NCBI GenBank assembly: GCA_965658745.1
Contig: CBFHTK010000002.1
Location: 62,001 to 126,000 of the forward strand
Direction: 5' to 3'
DNA from: JAHDFB01 sp965658745
GTDB lineage: Bacteria > Bacteroidota > Bacteroidia > Chitinophagales > Saprospiraceae
DNA length: 64,000 nucleotides
The notes beneath the pieces are model-generated. The model worked only from the letters and a program-made list of their open reading frames with translations. It ran no database searches and had not been told where the DNA came from. The translations under genes were made by a program, and so were the position numbers. This document shows, in pieces, positions 35,156 to 44,645 of this stretch. The first letter of the stretch is position 1. Each line of letters starts with the position of its first letter.

Positions 35156-38100
35156 ATGATCAAACATTTAGTTTATACAGCTTTTTTTTGTTTACTTTTC
35201 ATCAGTCAGTCCTTCGGGCAAGTTGCTGAAATTATTCAAGTTGATTCTGAAATAAAGACATTGTCAAGCATGGCATGTGCTGATCAGTTTGCGGGAAATG
35301 TTTCCATAGGAGAGGTTGATGCGCAAAGTTCGACCGTCAGCTTACCTGGTCCCATATTTTTGTGTTATCTAGACCGTTTTGTGGTTGAAAATAGTAACGC
35401 TGATCTGACAGGAGATCCAGATGCGACAACGCAGCCTGGAGTAGGTTATGCATTTTTCGATTGTCCTCCAACTGCTACTGGCCCAATGCTTAGTGCTATT
35501 GAATCAGATCCTTGTGTTCTTGATAATCCTGCACCACCTGCGACAGCAGCTTATGATGTATGGGTTTATACAGACCAACCAAATGGGAGTGCGTTGTTTC
35601 AGAATGGAAATCAGCTAGGAGGACAAACAATACCTGAGTTCTTTAACGGTGGAGATCCAGTTCAGATCTATTTTTCTCCAATAACATTCGATGACTTTGG
35701 TAATAATCTAGATGAAGACGGAGGTGACTGTGTTAATATGAATGCTAGTGAAGCTTTCCCTGTCGTTTATCTGAATCCTATTGAGATCACAAATTGTCAA
35801 GTCGATTTTGTAAACAATCAATTTGAGGGATCTTTCACGATTACAGGTGGTATTTCTGAATATAATGGTTCAACGTATCCAAGTGTCTCTGTTGTAAGAA
35901 ATAATAATTTCAACAACCAAGCTGAAATTATAAATGGACCTTTTATGCACGGTGATGTAGTGAATTTTGTGACATCAACACCTGGCAACTACTCACTTCT
36001 GGTTGAAGATGCAGTTAGTTGTGGTGCATCGAAGATTCTACCTATTCTACAAGAAGACAAAGAGATGTCGATTAGCGTAAATATTCCGCCAGGTCCTTTT
36101 AATCCTGGAGACAATGTTTGTGCTTCATTTTGTGTAGCGGATTTTGATAGCATTACCAGTATGGAGTTTACGATCAATTTTGATCCAACGTTATTGGAAT
36201 ACGATGCCTCGGTTATTGGACCTTTAGAAGATCTTTCGACTGGAAATATTGTGACAGTCTTTGCCGATGCTGGTCAAATGCCGTTTTCATGGTTTCAAAA
36301 TGCAGCCACAGGAGTTGATCTTGTTGATGGGACGTGCATCTTTGATATATGCTTCACCGTGGTTGGAAATCCAGGCGAGTGTAGCGATGTATTTCTAGAT
36401 GGTACTCCGACTGCGATTAACGTCGGCTGCTGCGAGCAGGACCTCCCTGTAGAACTTACTTACACTAACGGTGAGATATGTATAGAAGAGCCATCTGATA
36501 TTGAGATTTATGCAGGTTCTTGTGGAGCCAACAATGGTGATGAAGGTTCTATCAACCTTACAATAGTTGGAGGCACACCACCTTATCAGTATGGCAGTAA
36601 TTGTTTTGCTAATGGGACAATTGCAACTTCTGGACAGCAAGTCAATATTGGCGGGTTAACTGCTGGAGCTTGTACAATTGATGTTATCGATGCAGCGGGA
36701 AATACGGCAAGCATCATGATTGACGTAACTAACGATGCTCCTATTGAATATGAAGTTTTCACCAAGGATCCAACATGTTACGGTCAACCTAATGCAAGAA
36801 TTGCCATTCGAGATATAAATGGAGGTGATCCAGATTATTATCTAAGTTGGTCAAATGGTTTTTATGGTGTAGATAGTATCATGAGTCTACCTGGCGGAAT
36901 CTATTTCGTAACCATAGAGGATGAAAACGGTTGTGAAGTTAAAGAGGCTGTGGTAGTGGGTACTGATCCAATTTTAGTTGATATTAATATCGTTGATACG
37001 ACATCGTGCGTGACTTCAAACGACGGAATAATTACTGCCGATGCCTCAGGAGGTACTCCAGTGAATGGAAATAGATATACTTACCAATGGAGTAGCCCTA
37101 GTTTGATTGAGCCGAATGTTGTTATATCCGAGAATGTTGATATTCCAACAGGCCTTGGGACCGTAAGAGTTACAGATGATAATGGATGTTCAGTGACTAT
37201 TGAATATGATATGCCTTTCGAAAAAGAAGTGACTGCTGACATTACGATCGTTCAGCCGCAATGTGCGGACAGCTTAGGAAGTATTGTTGTAACGGGTGGA
37301 ACTACGAATGGTACATGTGGTCAATTTACTTTTGATTGGTCTGGAGGCATCGTCACGGCAAATAATCAAACAACTAGTTTTGCAAATGATTTGATGCCTG
37401 GTGATTATACGGTAACGATAACAGATTGTGATGGATGCTTTATTGATACATTAATCACTATTGACAGTCCTGCGCCACTTACTTTGCCTACAATAGTAGA
37501 TTTCGATTGTAGCAGCCCAACCGGCTGTATATCGGTTTTTCCTGGCGGTGGTCAAAATCCAATTACTCTCTCTTGGAGCGATGATGCGACTGCTACGAAT
37601 TCTATAAGATGCGGTTTATTGCCAGGAACTTATGGTATTACTGCAACTGATGCAAATGGATGTACGACTTCTGTGTCAGTAGATTTAGGTGAAGGTACGG
37701 CAGTAGTCATTGATTCACTTTTTGTAACGCCAGTTGAATGTGCTGGTGATGAAAATGGAATAATTACAGCCGATGTTATAGGTGGTGGTCCATACACTTA
37801 TTTATGGGATGGTCCGCTCGGTATGATTTACCCGGATACCGAAACAATTACTGATTTAGGGGCAGGATGGTATTATGTTACAGTGGAAGATAATTCTAAC
37901 TGTTTGGCGATTGATTCAGTTGAAATTATAGCACCCGACACCATATTACTAAGTCCTGATATTACATTACCGGTTTGTAATGGTGAAAGTAACGGAACTA
38001 TAGCCCTCGTAGTGAGTGGCGGGGACAATTCGGTTGGGTACGTGTACTCTTGGAATGATTTTCCCACTGTTTTTGGGCCAGTACTAAACAATGTTGGTCC

Positions 38101-39697
38101 TGGAAGCTATGATGTTCGTGTCTTTGATTCGGCTGGGTGTAGTAAGGATACTACGATCGTGATGCCTGATCAAGAAGTGATCGATATAAATGTGAATATC
38201 TTGCAGGAGATTCTCTGTAATGGCGAGAACAATGCTATCGTTGAGGTAGAGTTCAGCGGAGGAAAAGTGGATAATGGAAATTATGGTACAGTATGGTCAA
38301 GTGGCGAAACCGAGGGGTTAGGTATAATAGCAACAGATACCTCATTTCTGACGGGAGCTGGAACGAACAGTATTATTGTCTTTGATCAAGAGTGCGCTGA
38401 TACTCTAGAATTTCAAGTGATGGAGCCTTCGCCAATAACTCTTGATATCAATAACACAGTAGTCACTCCAGCTTCGTGTTTCGGAGTCTGTGACGGAACT
38501 GCAGAGGTGTCAGCTAGCGGTGGGACAGGAGTTCTTGACTTCACGTGGGTTGATACAGGAGTTAATAATGCTCTGATAACTAATTTGTGTAGTGGTTTCC
38601 ATGTTGTTGAAATAATCGATGAAAACGGCTGTGTCGTAGCAGATAGTGTATTTGTTTCTGAGCCTGATTCTCTAGATTTATTTGTAGATATATTTAATAC
38701 TTTTAATCCTGCTTGTAGTAACGAAGGAGACGGGGTAATCACAGTTGACTACATAGGTGGTAATACAGGTCCTGTGACTTATACATGGACAGATGGAGTA
38801 AGTGATGATGCGACGGCGATTGATCTTTCAAACGGAACTTACGGTATTACGATTACGGACATCAATGGATGTACAGATACGACAAGTTATTCGTTACTTT
38901 CGGCTCCTCCCGTTTTTGGCGACGTACCTAGTCCAGTTGAGCCACTTTGTTTTGGTGACCAGACATGTATTTCAGTTGAGAACCCTTCTGGCGGCACGGG
39001 CACTGGTTATCGTTTTAGTATTAATAATAGTAACCTCTTTCCAATTGATTCATGTGTACAAGTCTTTGCAGGGGAATACACGATATCAATTTTTGACTCA
39101 GATGGTTGCGCTTACGATACAACAATACTTATTAATCAACCGAGTGAATATCTCGTAAGTTTGGGCGGAGATTTGTTGGTAGAATTGGGAGATAGCACTA
39201 CAGTAGTTGGAGTTCAATTGAACTCAGATTTTGTTATTGATACGCTAATTTGGAGTGGAACTCAACCTTATGAGTGTTTTAATGATGATTGTGACCAAAT
39301 CTATGTTTATCCCGCAGTTGATGCAGTTTACACTGTAACTGCAGTTAGTGTTGAAGGTTGTGCCGTAACAGATGAAGTAGTTGTTAGAATTGATGACGAG
39401 CGACGCGTTTTTATTCCGAATGCATTTACACCCAACGGTGATGGAATCAACGATGTATTTCAGCTTTTCACAGGTCGTGGTGTCGAAGAGATAGTTATCT
39501 TCCAAGTTTACGATCGTTGGGGTAATAAAATGTTTGAAGCAGTCGACGTTGCACCGAATCCTGGAGGTACACTTGGCTGGGACGGTAAGTTTAATGATCA
39601 AGGTCTCGATCCTGGTGTTTATACTTATCGTGCGGAGATTAGTTTTATTGATGGTAAGACAGTTCCGTATTCAGGATCAATTACGTTGATACGTTAA
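35156..39697 (+). CDS. Giant surface protein: cohesin-like domain, SprB-type repeats, T9SS type B sorting domain
   Basis: This is a 1513-aa secreted protein with a signal peptide ending in SFGQ. Residues about 301-445 look cohesin-like (NIPPGPFNPGDNVCASFCVADFDSITSMEFTINFDP, then GTCIFDICFTVVG). Residues about 446-1360 hold around eleven SprB-type repeats with the pattern C-x-G-x(n)-G-x-I-x-V-x-GG-x-P-Y-x-Y-x-W ... LxxGxYxVTVxDxxGC. The last 96 residues (from VFIPNAFTPNGDGINDVF) are the gliding-motility-associated C-terminal domain that directs T9SS export. By analogy with SprB it is probably an adhesin moved or displayed on the surface. It is Cys-rich for a secreted protein. Confidence 0.85.
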   Translation: MIKHLVYTAFFCLLFISQSFGQVAEIIQVDSEIKTLSSMACADQFAGNVSIGEVDAQSSTVSLPGPIFLCYLDRFVVENSNADLTGDPDATTQPGVGYAFFDCPPTATGPMLSAIESDPCVLDNPAPPATAAYDVWVYTDQPNGSALFQNGNQLGGQTIPEFFNGGDPVQIYFSPITFDDFGNNLDEDGGDCVNMNASEAFPVVYLNPIEITNCQVDFVNNQFEGSFTITGGISEYNGSTYPSVSVVRNNNFNNQAEIINGPFMHGDVVNFVTSTPGNYSLLVEDAVSCGASKILPILQEDKEMSISVNIPPGPFNPGDNVCASFCVADFDSITSMEFTINFDPTLLEYDASVIGPLEDLSTGNIVTVFADAGQMPFSWFQNAATGVDLVDGTCIFDICFTVVGNPGECSDVFLDGTPTAINVGCCEQDLPVELTYTNGEICIEEPSDIEIYAGSCGANNGDEGSINLTIVGGTPPYQYGSNCFANGTIATSGQQVNIGGLTAGACTIDVIDAAGNTASIMIDVTNDAPIEYEVFTKDPTCYGQPNARIAIRDINGGDPDYYLSWSNGFYGVDSIMSLPGGIYFVTIEDENGCEVKEAVVVGTDPILVDINIVDTTSCVTSNDGIITADASGGTPVNGNRYTYQWSSPSLIEPNVVISENVDIPTGLGTVRVTDDNGCSVTIEYDMPFEKEVTADITIVQPQCADSLGSIVVTGGTTNGTCGQFTFDWSGGIVTANNQTTSFANDLMPGDYTVTITDCDGCFIDTLITIDSPAPLTLPTIVDFDCSSPTGCISVFPGGGQNPITLSWSDDATATNSIRCGLLPGTYGITATDANGCTTSVSVDLGEGTAVVIDSLFVTPVECAGDENGIITADVIGGGPYTYLWDGPLGMIYPDTETITDLGAGWYYVTVEDNSNCLAIDSVEIIAPDTILLSPDITLPVCNGESNGTIALVVSGGDNSVGYVYSWNDFPTVFGPVLNNVGPGSYDVRVFDSAGCSKDTTIVMPDQEVIDINVNILQEILCNGENNAIVEVEFSGGKVDNGNYGTVWSSGETEGLGIIATDTSFLTGAGTNSIIVFDQECADTLEFQVMEPSPITLDINNTVVTPASCFGVCDGTAEVSASGGTGVLDFTWVDTGVNNALITNLCSGFHVVEIIDENGCVVADSVFVSEPDSLDLFVDIFNTFNPACSNEGDGVITVDYIGGNTGPVTYTWTDGVSDDATAIDLSNGTYGITITDINGCTDTTSYSLLSAPPVFGDVPSPVEPLCFGDQTCISVENPSGGTGTGYRFSINNSNLFPIDSCVQVFAGEYTISIFDSDGCAYDTTILINQPSEYLVSLGGDLLVELGDSTTVVGVQLNSDFVIDTLIWSGTQPYECFNDDCDQIYVYPAVDAVYTVTAVSVEGCAVTDEVVVRIDDERRVFIPNAFTPNGDGINDVFQLFTGRGVEEIVIFQVYDRWGNKMFEAVDVAPNPGGTLGWDGKFNDQGLDPGVYTYRAEISFIDGKTVPYSGSITLIR

Positions 39698-39833
39698 GAC
39701 TTTTGAAAATCTTTGATTTTCCTTGATGTTGATTCATTTAGAACTTTCTAAATACAGTTTTCAGAGTATTTCCTATTGACTTAAATGCTGCAAGAAGTAT
39801 AAGAGATTGTAATTTTGTTGTAAAAACAACAAG

Positions 39834-41219
39834 ATGGCAAAATATAGAAAAGAAAAAGACAGTATTGGGTATATCGATGTACCATCAGATAAGTACTGGG
39901 CAGCTCAAACTCAGCGTTCTTCCGAAAATTTTAAGATAGGTGGTCAAAGAATGCCAAACGAAGTTATCGAGGCATTTGCTATATTGAAAATGGCTGCTGC
40001 GAGAACAAATGCCGAGGCAGGTGTTCTTTCCAAAAAGAAAGCTAAACTTATTGAAAAAGTGTGTAATGAAATCTTGAAGGGAAAACTTGAAGATCAATTT
40101 CCTCTTGTTGTTTGGCAGACGGGTTCTGGGACACAGTCCAATATGAATGTAAATGAGGTTATTGCCAATAGAGGTCACGTAATTGCAGGTGGCAGTCTGG
40201 AAGACGAGATTAAAGAGCTTCATCCAAATGATGATGTAAATAAGTCGCAATCTTCAAATGATACTTTTCCAACTGCAATGCATATTGCAGCATACAAGAA
40301 GCTTATTGATCTTACACTTCCAGCCGTTAAAAATCTAAGGGATACACTTGATGCTAAGGCAAAGTCATTTAAGAAGATTGTAAAAATTGGACGGACACAC
40401 TTCATGGATGCAACTCCTTTGACTTTAGGACAAGAGTTTTCTGGCTATGTTAGTCAGTTGGACCATGGTATCCAGGCAATTAAGAATTCTTTGAAACACC
40501 TTAGTGAACTAGCTTTAGGTGGAACAGCAGTAGGAACAGGGTTGAACACACCGAAAGGCTACGCCAAGAATGTTGCTCAGGAAATTGCCAAAATAAGTGG
40601 ATTGCCTTTTGTGACAGGCAAGAACAAATTCGAAGGTTTAGCAGCACACGATGCGATTGTTGAAGCCCACGGAGCACTAAAGACTGTTGCAGTTTCTTTA
40701 AGCAAAATTGGTAATGATATTCGTATGCTTTCATCTGGTCCGAGATGTGGAATAGGAGAGATTATTATTCCTGCCAATGAGCCAGGCAGTAGTATTATGC
40801 CTGGAAAGGTTAATCCAACGCAGTCAGAGGCATTGACTATGGCAATGGCCCAAGTCCTCGGTAACGATGTTGCAATAAATATCGGTGGTATGAATGGCCA
40901 TTTTGAGCTAAATGTATTTAAGCCAATGATGATTTTTAATTTCCTAATGTCAGCTCAATTAATTGGTGATGCATGTAATAGCTTCACTGAAAACTGTGCT
41001 AAAGGAATTGAGCCAAATAAGCAACGGATTAAGGATAATTTGAATAATTCACTTATGCTTGTTACTGCTCTGAACACTAAAATAGGTTACGATAAAGCAG
41101 CGGATATCGCCAAAACTGCCTATAAAGATGGTACGACTCTAAAAGAGGCAGCACTGAAATTACAATACTTAACAGATCAAGAATTCGATGCTTGGGTTCG
41201 TCCTGAAGATATGATATAG
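39834..41219 (+). CDS. fumC: Fumarate hydratase, class II
   Basis: This 461-aa TCA-cycle enzyme interconverts fumarate and malate. Signatures are TGSGTQSNMNVNEVIANR, HPNDDVNKSQSSNDTFPTAMHIA, GRTHFMDATPLTLGQEFSGY, ALGGTAVGTGLN and the loop GSSIMPGKVNPTQSEA. The HPNDDVN pattern with its catalytic residues separates it from aspartase (which uses different substrate-loop residues). It is monocistronic and closed by a terminator. Confidence 0.95.
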   Translation: MAKYRKEKDSIGYIDVPSDKYWAAQTQRSSENFKIGGQRMPNEVIEAFAILKMAAARTNAEAGVLSKKKAKLIEKVCNEILKGKLEDQFPLVVWQTGSGTQSNMNVNEVIANRGHVIAGGSLEDEIKELHPNDDVNKSQSSNDTFPTAMHIAAYKKLIDLTLPAVKNLRDTLDAKAKSFKKIVKIGRTHFMDATPLTLGQEFSGYVSQLDHGIQAIKNSLKHLSELALGGTAVGTGLNTPKGYAKNVAQEIAKISGLPFVTGKNKFEGLAAHDAIVEAHGALKTVAVSLSKIGNDIRMLSSGPRCGIGEIIIPANEPGSSIMPGKVNPTQSEALTMAMAQVLGNDVAINIGGMNGHFELNVFKPMMIFNFLMSAQLIGDACNSFTENCAKGIEPNKQRIKDNLNNSLMLVTALNTKIGYDKAADIAKTAYKDGTTLKEAALKLQYLTDQEFDAWVRPEDMI

Positions 41220-41275
41220 TCGGAATTCCTGCTCAATTATTTTATCAAGTATCATAGAAGCAGTTGATAAAACAG

Positions 41276-41306
41276 AAGGCGTATCAAATTATGATGCGCC
41301 TTTTGT
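41276..41306 (+). terminator. Rho-independent terminator after fumC
   Basis: AAGGCGTATCA pairs with TGATGCGCCTT (one mismatch) and is followed by TTG. The T-run is short, so it is a moderate terminator. Confidence 0.7.
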
Positions 41307-41320
41307 ATGTCATGATATAT

Positions 41321-41341
41321 TTTTGATGTTAATTGACAAAA
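41321..41341. promoter_or_regulatory. Operator-like inverted repeat 1 upstream of the HTH-Fic gene
   Basis: TTTTGATG, spacer TTAAT, TGACAAAA. This imperfect palindrome has the same layout and spacer as the perfect one 32 bp downstream. Confidence 0.55.
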
Positions 41342-41352
41342 AGTATTATTAA

Positions 41353-41373
41353 TTTTGACATTAATTGTCAAAA
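41353..41373. promoter_or_regulatory. Operator-like inverted repeat 2 (perfect) upstream of the HTH-Fic gene
   Basis: TTTTGACA, spacer TTAAT, TGTCAAAA: 8-bp perfect arms. It ends 33 bp before the ATG. Two such sites with centres 32 bp apart (about three helical turns) suggest cooperative binding, most likely by the HTH-Fic protein itself. Confidence 0.65.
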
Positions 41374-41406
41374 GTGTAACTTAGTGTCTTTTTAGTGTAA
41401 GTAGTA

Positions 41407-42495
41407 ATGTCAGAAATGTCAATCTTAAGTTTTGGACAGCAGTTGAGGGAATGGCGGAAAGTAAAAGGGTACTCCTTGCAAGAGCTTAGCGTTTGTAGCT
41501 GTATTGATCCTGCTGTGTTGTCGAAATATGAGACAGATAAAAGAACTATCAGAGAAGCACATTTATCACAATTAGCTGAATGCCTAGAACTAAAAGGACA
41601 TGTAGTACGGAAAGCATATCTAGTTGATCAAGTTTCAAAAATGATTCATAGATATCCAGAATCAAGTGCAATACTGATCGCTGCGGAAGAGAGAATTGCT
41701 TATCTAAAAGCTGCAAATCATAGTTTAGAACTTGAGCTGTCGGATGAGGTCAAGGGTAAGTTAGATAGGATTGATAACTTACATAAGATGTGGAATTCGA
41801 GCAAGCCGCATGTTGGATTACAATGGGACAAATTACAATCCTATATGCGGATTAAGTATTCTTATGAGAGTAATAGAATTGAGGGAAATACCTTGACTAT
41901 GAGCGAAACTCATCTCGTTGTTGAGGAGGGTGTTACAATAGGTGGAAAGACAATGAGAGAACACCTCGAGGTTATTAATCATGCGCATGCGATCGACTTT
42001 ATGAAATCTCTTGTGAGCGATAAAATGCCACTTGATAGACACGTTTTACTCCAGCTCCATCAACTGATTCTTAGTGGCATTGATTCGAAACATGCCGGTG
42101 TTTTCAGGTCAGTTCCAGTATATATATCTGGTAGTGAGCACAAACCGCCTGAACCCTACCTTCTCGAAAAGCTAATGGAAGACTACTTTCTATTCTATGA
42201 AGCTAATAAGGATACTCTTCATCCTGTAATTCTTGCGACAGAAATGAAAGAGCGTTTGGTCACCATCCATCCCTTTCTTGATGGTAATGGTAGGTTGTCC
42301 CGATTGATCTTGAATTTTATTCTACTTTCACATGGATATACTACTTTGATTTTGAAAGGTGATACTTCATCTAAACTTCGTTATTTTGATGTTCTTCAGA
42401 AAATGCAGGTTGAAGGCGATCACATTCCTTTGTACGATTTGATTATAGATCGTGTCATCGATTCTTTGGAAGAACATATCTCAATGATAGGATAG
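41407..42495 (+). CDS. XRE-type HTH plus Fic-domain protein
   Basis: This is a 362-aa protein. Residues about 8-62 form a Cro/C1-type helix-turn-helix (FGQQLREWRKVKGYSLQELS, then LSKYETDKRTI). The C-terminal Fic domain has the catalytic motif HPFLDGNGRLSR, with H288 as the catalytic His. An inhibitory helix motif S-N-R-I-E-G at S155-G160 (SxxxEG) lies N-terminal to it, as in class II Fic proteins that auto-inhibit through the Glu at 159. Family members AMPylate target proteins. The direct HTH fusion with tandem operators upstream points to autoregulation. No antitoxin gene is adjacent. Confidence 0.85.
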   Translation: MSEMSILSFGQQLREWRKVKGYSLQELSVCSCIDPAVLSKYETDKRTIREAHLSQLAECLELKGHVVRKAYLVDQVSKMIHRYPESSAILIAAEERIAYLKAANHSLELELSDEVKGKLDRIDNLHKMWNSSKPHVGLQWDKLQSYMRIKYSYESNRIEGNTLTMSETHLVVEEGVTIGGKTMREHLEVINHAHAIDFMKSLVSDKMPLDRHVLLQLHQLILSGIDSKHAGVFRSVPVYISGSEHKPPEPYLLEKLMEDYFLFYEANKDTLHPVILATEMKERLVTIHPFLDGNGRLSRLILNFILLSHGYTTLILKGDTSSKLRYFDVLQKMQVEGDHIPLYDLIIDRVIDSLEEHISMIG

Positions 42496-42533
42496 TTGTG
42501 ATATGATTTTATTTAGAATGAAGAATATTCTAA

Positions 42534-42570
42534 GGAGGGCATGTTGGACGTATAATGTGCCCTCTCTTTA
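42534..42570 (+). terminator. Probable terminator after the HTH-Fic gene
   Basis: GGAGGGCAT pairs imperfectly with ATGTGCCCTCT across a 12-16 nt loop and is followed by CTCTTTAAA. The T-run is interrupted, so it is weaker than the others. Confidence 0.5.
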
Positions 42571-42590
42571 AATTTGTTCTATTATCTTTT

Positions 42591-42605
42591 TGGGCCTCCG
42601 AGCCC
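42591..42605. repeat. Palindromic repeat variant (TGGGC-6 nt-GCCCA)
   Basis: TGGGCCTCCGAGCCCA-type element preceded by TTTTT, with a longer spacer than the core family. It lies between the convergent Fic and DUF2237 genes. Confidence 0.35.
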
Positions 42606-42640
42606 ACAAATTTCAATAAGTCAAATGCTAAAACGAGATT

Positions 42641-43018
42641 CTATTCAATTGCATATTGTTTAAGTAGCTCAATGCTAACAATCTTCAAAGCATTCTCATG
42701 AGATGACTCAAGTTTAACAGGAGGTGCAAATCCAGCTTTGTGAGCATCATACCAGCGAGAGGCACAAAGACACCAATTATCACCTGGCTTCAGGCCAGGA
42801 AAGTGGTATCGAGGATTGGGAGTACAAAGGTCATTACCACATGCAAGCGTATAATCAAGAAATTCTTGGGTTACAACAGCACAAACTACGTGAATACCGG
42901 TGTCAGTGGGCCCTGTATGGCAAAAACCATCTCTGTAGAATCCCGTCATAGGGTCTGTACAACAAGACTGTAAACTTGTTCCAAGAACATTTTTTACTTG
43001 TGAGCTATCTTGATTCAT
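42641..43018 (-). CDS. DUF2237 family protein
   Basis: The family signature is complete: KNVLGTSLQSCCTDPMTGFYRDGFC, DTGIHVVCAVVTQEFLDYTLACGNDLCTPNPRYHFPGLKPGDNWCLCASRW, and APPVKLESSHENALKIVSIELLKQYA. Several conserved Cys residues suggest metal or redox chemistry, but the function is unknown. The start MNQDSSQVKNV at 43018 gives the usual size (125 aa). A longer start at 43066 would add a hydrophobic 16-residue stretch that could be a signal peptide, but this is unusual for the family. Confidence 0.8.
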   Translation of the reverse strand: MNQDSSQVKNVLGTSLQSCCTDPMTGFYRDGFCHTGPTDTGIHVVCAVVTQEFLDYTLACGNDLCTPNPRYHFPGLKPGDNWCLCASRWYDAHKAGFAPPVKLESSHENALKIVSIELLKQYAIE

Positions 43019-43092
43019 TTCTCCAACAATTAATAATGATAAAATAAAGAAAACATAATATTGCATGCTATATAGCTTATTAAGTGAATGCT

Positions 43093-44385
43093 CTATCGAA
43101 GTTCAAAACCAGCTTTCCAGAAGACGTAGGTTTGTGCTAAACCTCTTCCAAACAAATATACTGCTAGTGCGCATAGTAAACCGTGGTATCCCCAAGATGA
43201 AATTGTAAGATAATGGGTCGCTATAAACATAACAAATGCAATAATCATTGTGTTTCTCATTGCACGTGAAGCTGTAAGCCCTACGAATATACCATCCCAA
43301 ATATAGGACGCAAATCCTAAGATCGGAAAGAAGATAATCCAATATTTATAGTTTTGGATTGATTCCTGTACCTCAATTCTATCAGTAAAAAGAGCTGTGA
43401 TTTCATTTAACCAAATAGCATACACTAAACTAAATAGAATTGCAAAAACAGCCCCAGAAATGAAGCAAGCTCTAATCGTATCTGAGTTTTTCAATTTATC
43501 TTTGGCTCCTTTGTATTTCCCAACCAAAGCTTCAGCAGCGTATGCAAAACCATCTATTGCGTATGACATCCAATTCGTGAACTGAAGAACTATAACATTA
43601 GTAGCTAAGATAATTGTACCAAATTGTGCAGCTTGACTGTACAAGAATGCAAAAGTGATCGAGAGTAAAAAGGTTCGTAGAAATATATCTCGATTGACAG
43701 CAAAGAACTTGGAGTAGTCTGTTTTAAGAACTTGCCACTTCATACGTATTAGTGGGAATTTATACCACATGAAAATCAATCCGATTGTAACGCCGATGTA
43801 GTTGGCTATAACACTTCCTAAAGCAACTCCGTGAATACCCATATCCATTTGTTTCACAAATAGTATGCTTAACGAAATATTGCTGATGTTAATACAAACA
43901 GTCAGAATGAGTGGAATTATGGCATTTTGATTGCCAAAAAACCAAGCCATCATTATGTATAGTAAAAGCGTCGCAGGCGCATCCCATATGCGCGTGTTGA
44001 AGTAAGAGGATGCAAGACTCTGAAGCTCACCGTCTAGGTTTAGTAATTGAAAAGATATTTGCGATAAAGGGCTTTGAAGAATTAATAGGAAAAGGCTGAT
44101 TACCATGGCAACAATTACCGCTTGCATAAAGCTTTTGGTCATGCCTTGCTGGTCCTTTCGACCATAGGCTTGGGCCACAAAGCCCGTCGTTCCCATACGA
44201 AGGAAACCGAAATTCCAATAGAGGAAGTTGAATATCATCGCTGAAGAACCTACAGCCGCAAGGTGAGCAGATGATAAGTGCCCCATTAATCCAGTATCGA
44301 CTGATGCGATCAGAGGAACAGAGATGTTACTCAAGATGTTTGGAATGGCAAGTCTAAAAACTTCGCGATATCTTTTCATTGGCAC
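43093..44385 (-). CDS. MATE family efflux transporter (DinF-like)
   Basis: This 430-aa exporter has twelve predicted membrane segments. The family opening is REVFRLAIPNILSNISVPLIASVDTGLMGHL, with LRMGTTGFVAQAYGRKD and the second-half repeat ILATNVIVLQFTNWMSYAIDGFAYAAEALVGKYKG. DinF-type MATE proteins use Na+ or H+ gradients to expel cationic drugs or metabolites. It lies 75 bp upstream of the DUF2237 gene on the same strand. Confidence 0.88.
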   Translation of the reverse strand: MPMKRYREVFRLAIPNILSNISVPLIASVDTGLMGHLSSAHLAAVGSSAMIFNFLYWNFGFLRMGTTGFVAQAYGRKDQQGMTKSFMQAVIVAMVISLFLLILQSPLSQISFQLLNLDGELQSLASSYFNTRIWDAPATLLLYIMMAWFFGNQNAIIPLILTVCINISNISLSILFVKQMDMGIHGVALGSVIANYIGVTIGLIFMWYKFPLIRMKWQVLKTDYSKFFAVNRDIFLRTFLLSITFAFLYSQAAQFGTIILATNVIVLQFTNWMSYAIDGFAYAAEALVGKYKGAKDKLKNSDTIRACFISGAVFAILFSLVYAIWLNEITALFTDRIEVQESIQNYKYWIIFFPILGFASYIWDGIFVGLTASRAMRNTMIIAFVMFIATHYLTISSWGYHGLLCALAVYLFGRGLAQTYVFWKAGFELR

Positions 44386-44523
44386 AAAATTCTACTTATT
44401 GTGGTTGAGTAACGAATCCAATAAAGTTTAATTTAAGAGGTATTCTGATTAAAAGTAGGTTGTGTTGTAAATCACACATAGTCATATCTTCATAGATTAT
44501 GTTTTATCTTAATATGAAATTCT

Positions 44524-44599
44524 TATCTTTGTCTATTGGTGGATATCCGTAAAGATGACTTGCCAATGAAACATTTTGTACTCATGTACCAAAATGTTT
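44524..44599 (+). promoter_or_regulatory. Promoter and leader hairpin of the double Ddl gene
   Basis: TATCTTTG at 44524-44531 is a consensus -7 element; TTTT at 44502-44505 is a weak -33. The implied leader of about 108 nt contains a hairpin with AAACATTTTG (44569-44578) pairing with CAAAATGTTT (44590-44599). No T-run follows it. Confidence 0.5.
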
Positions 44600-44645
44600 T
44601 ATGTCTAATTGCTGTTATAGCACATAAATAAAGATTAACACAAGT

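Noticed and set aside
42724..42973. Plus-strand frames opposite DUF2237
   Set aside because: They are the complement of a well-supported gene with many conserved Cys codons.
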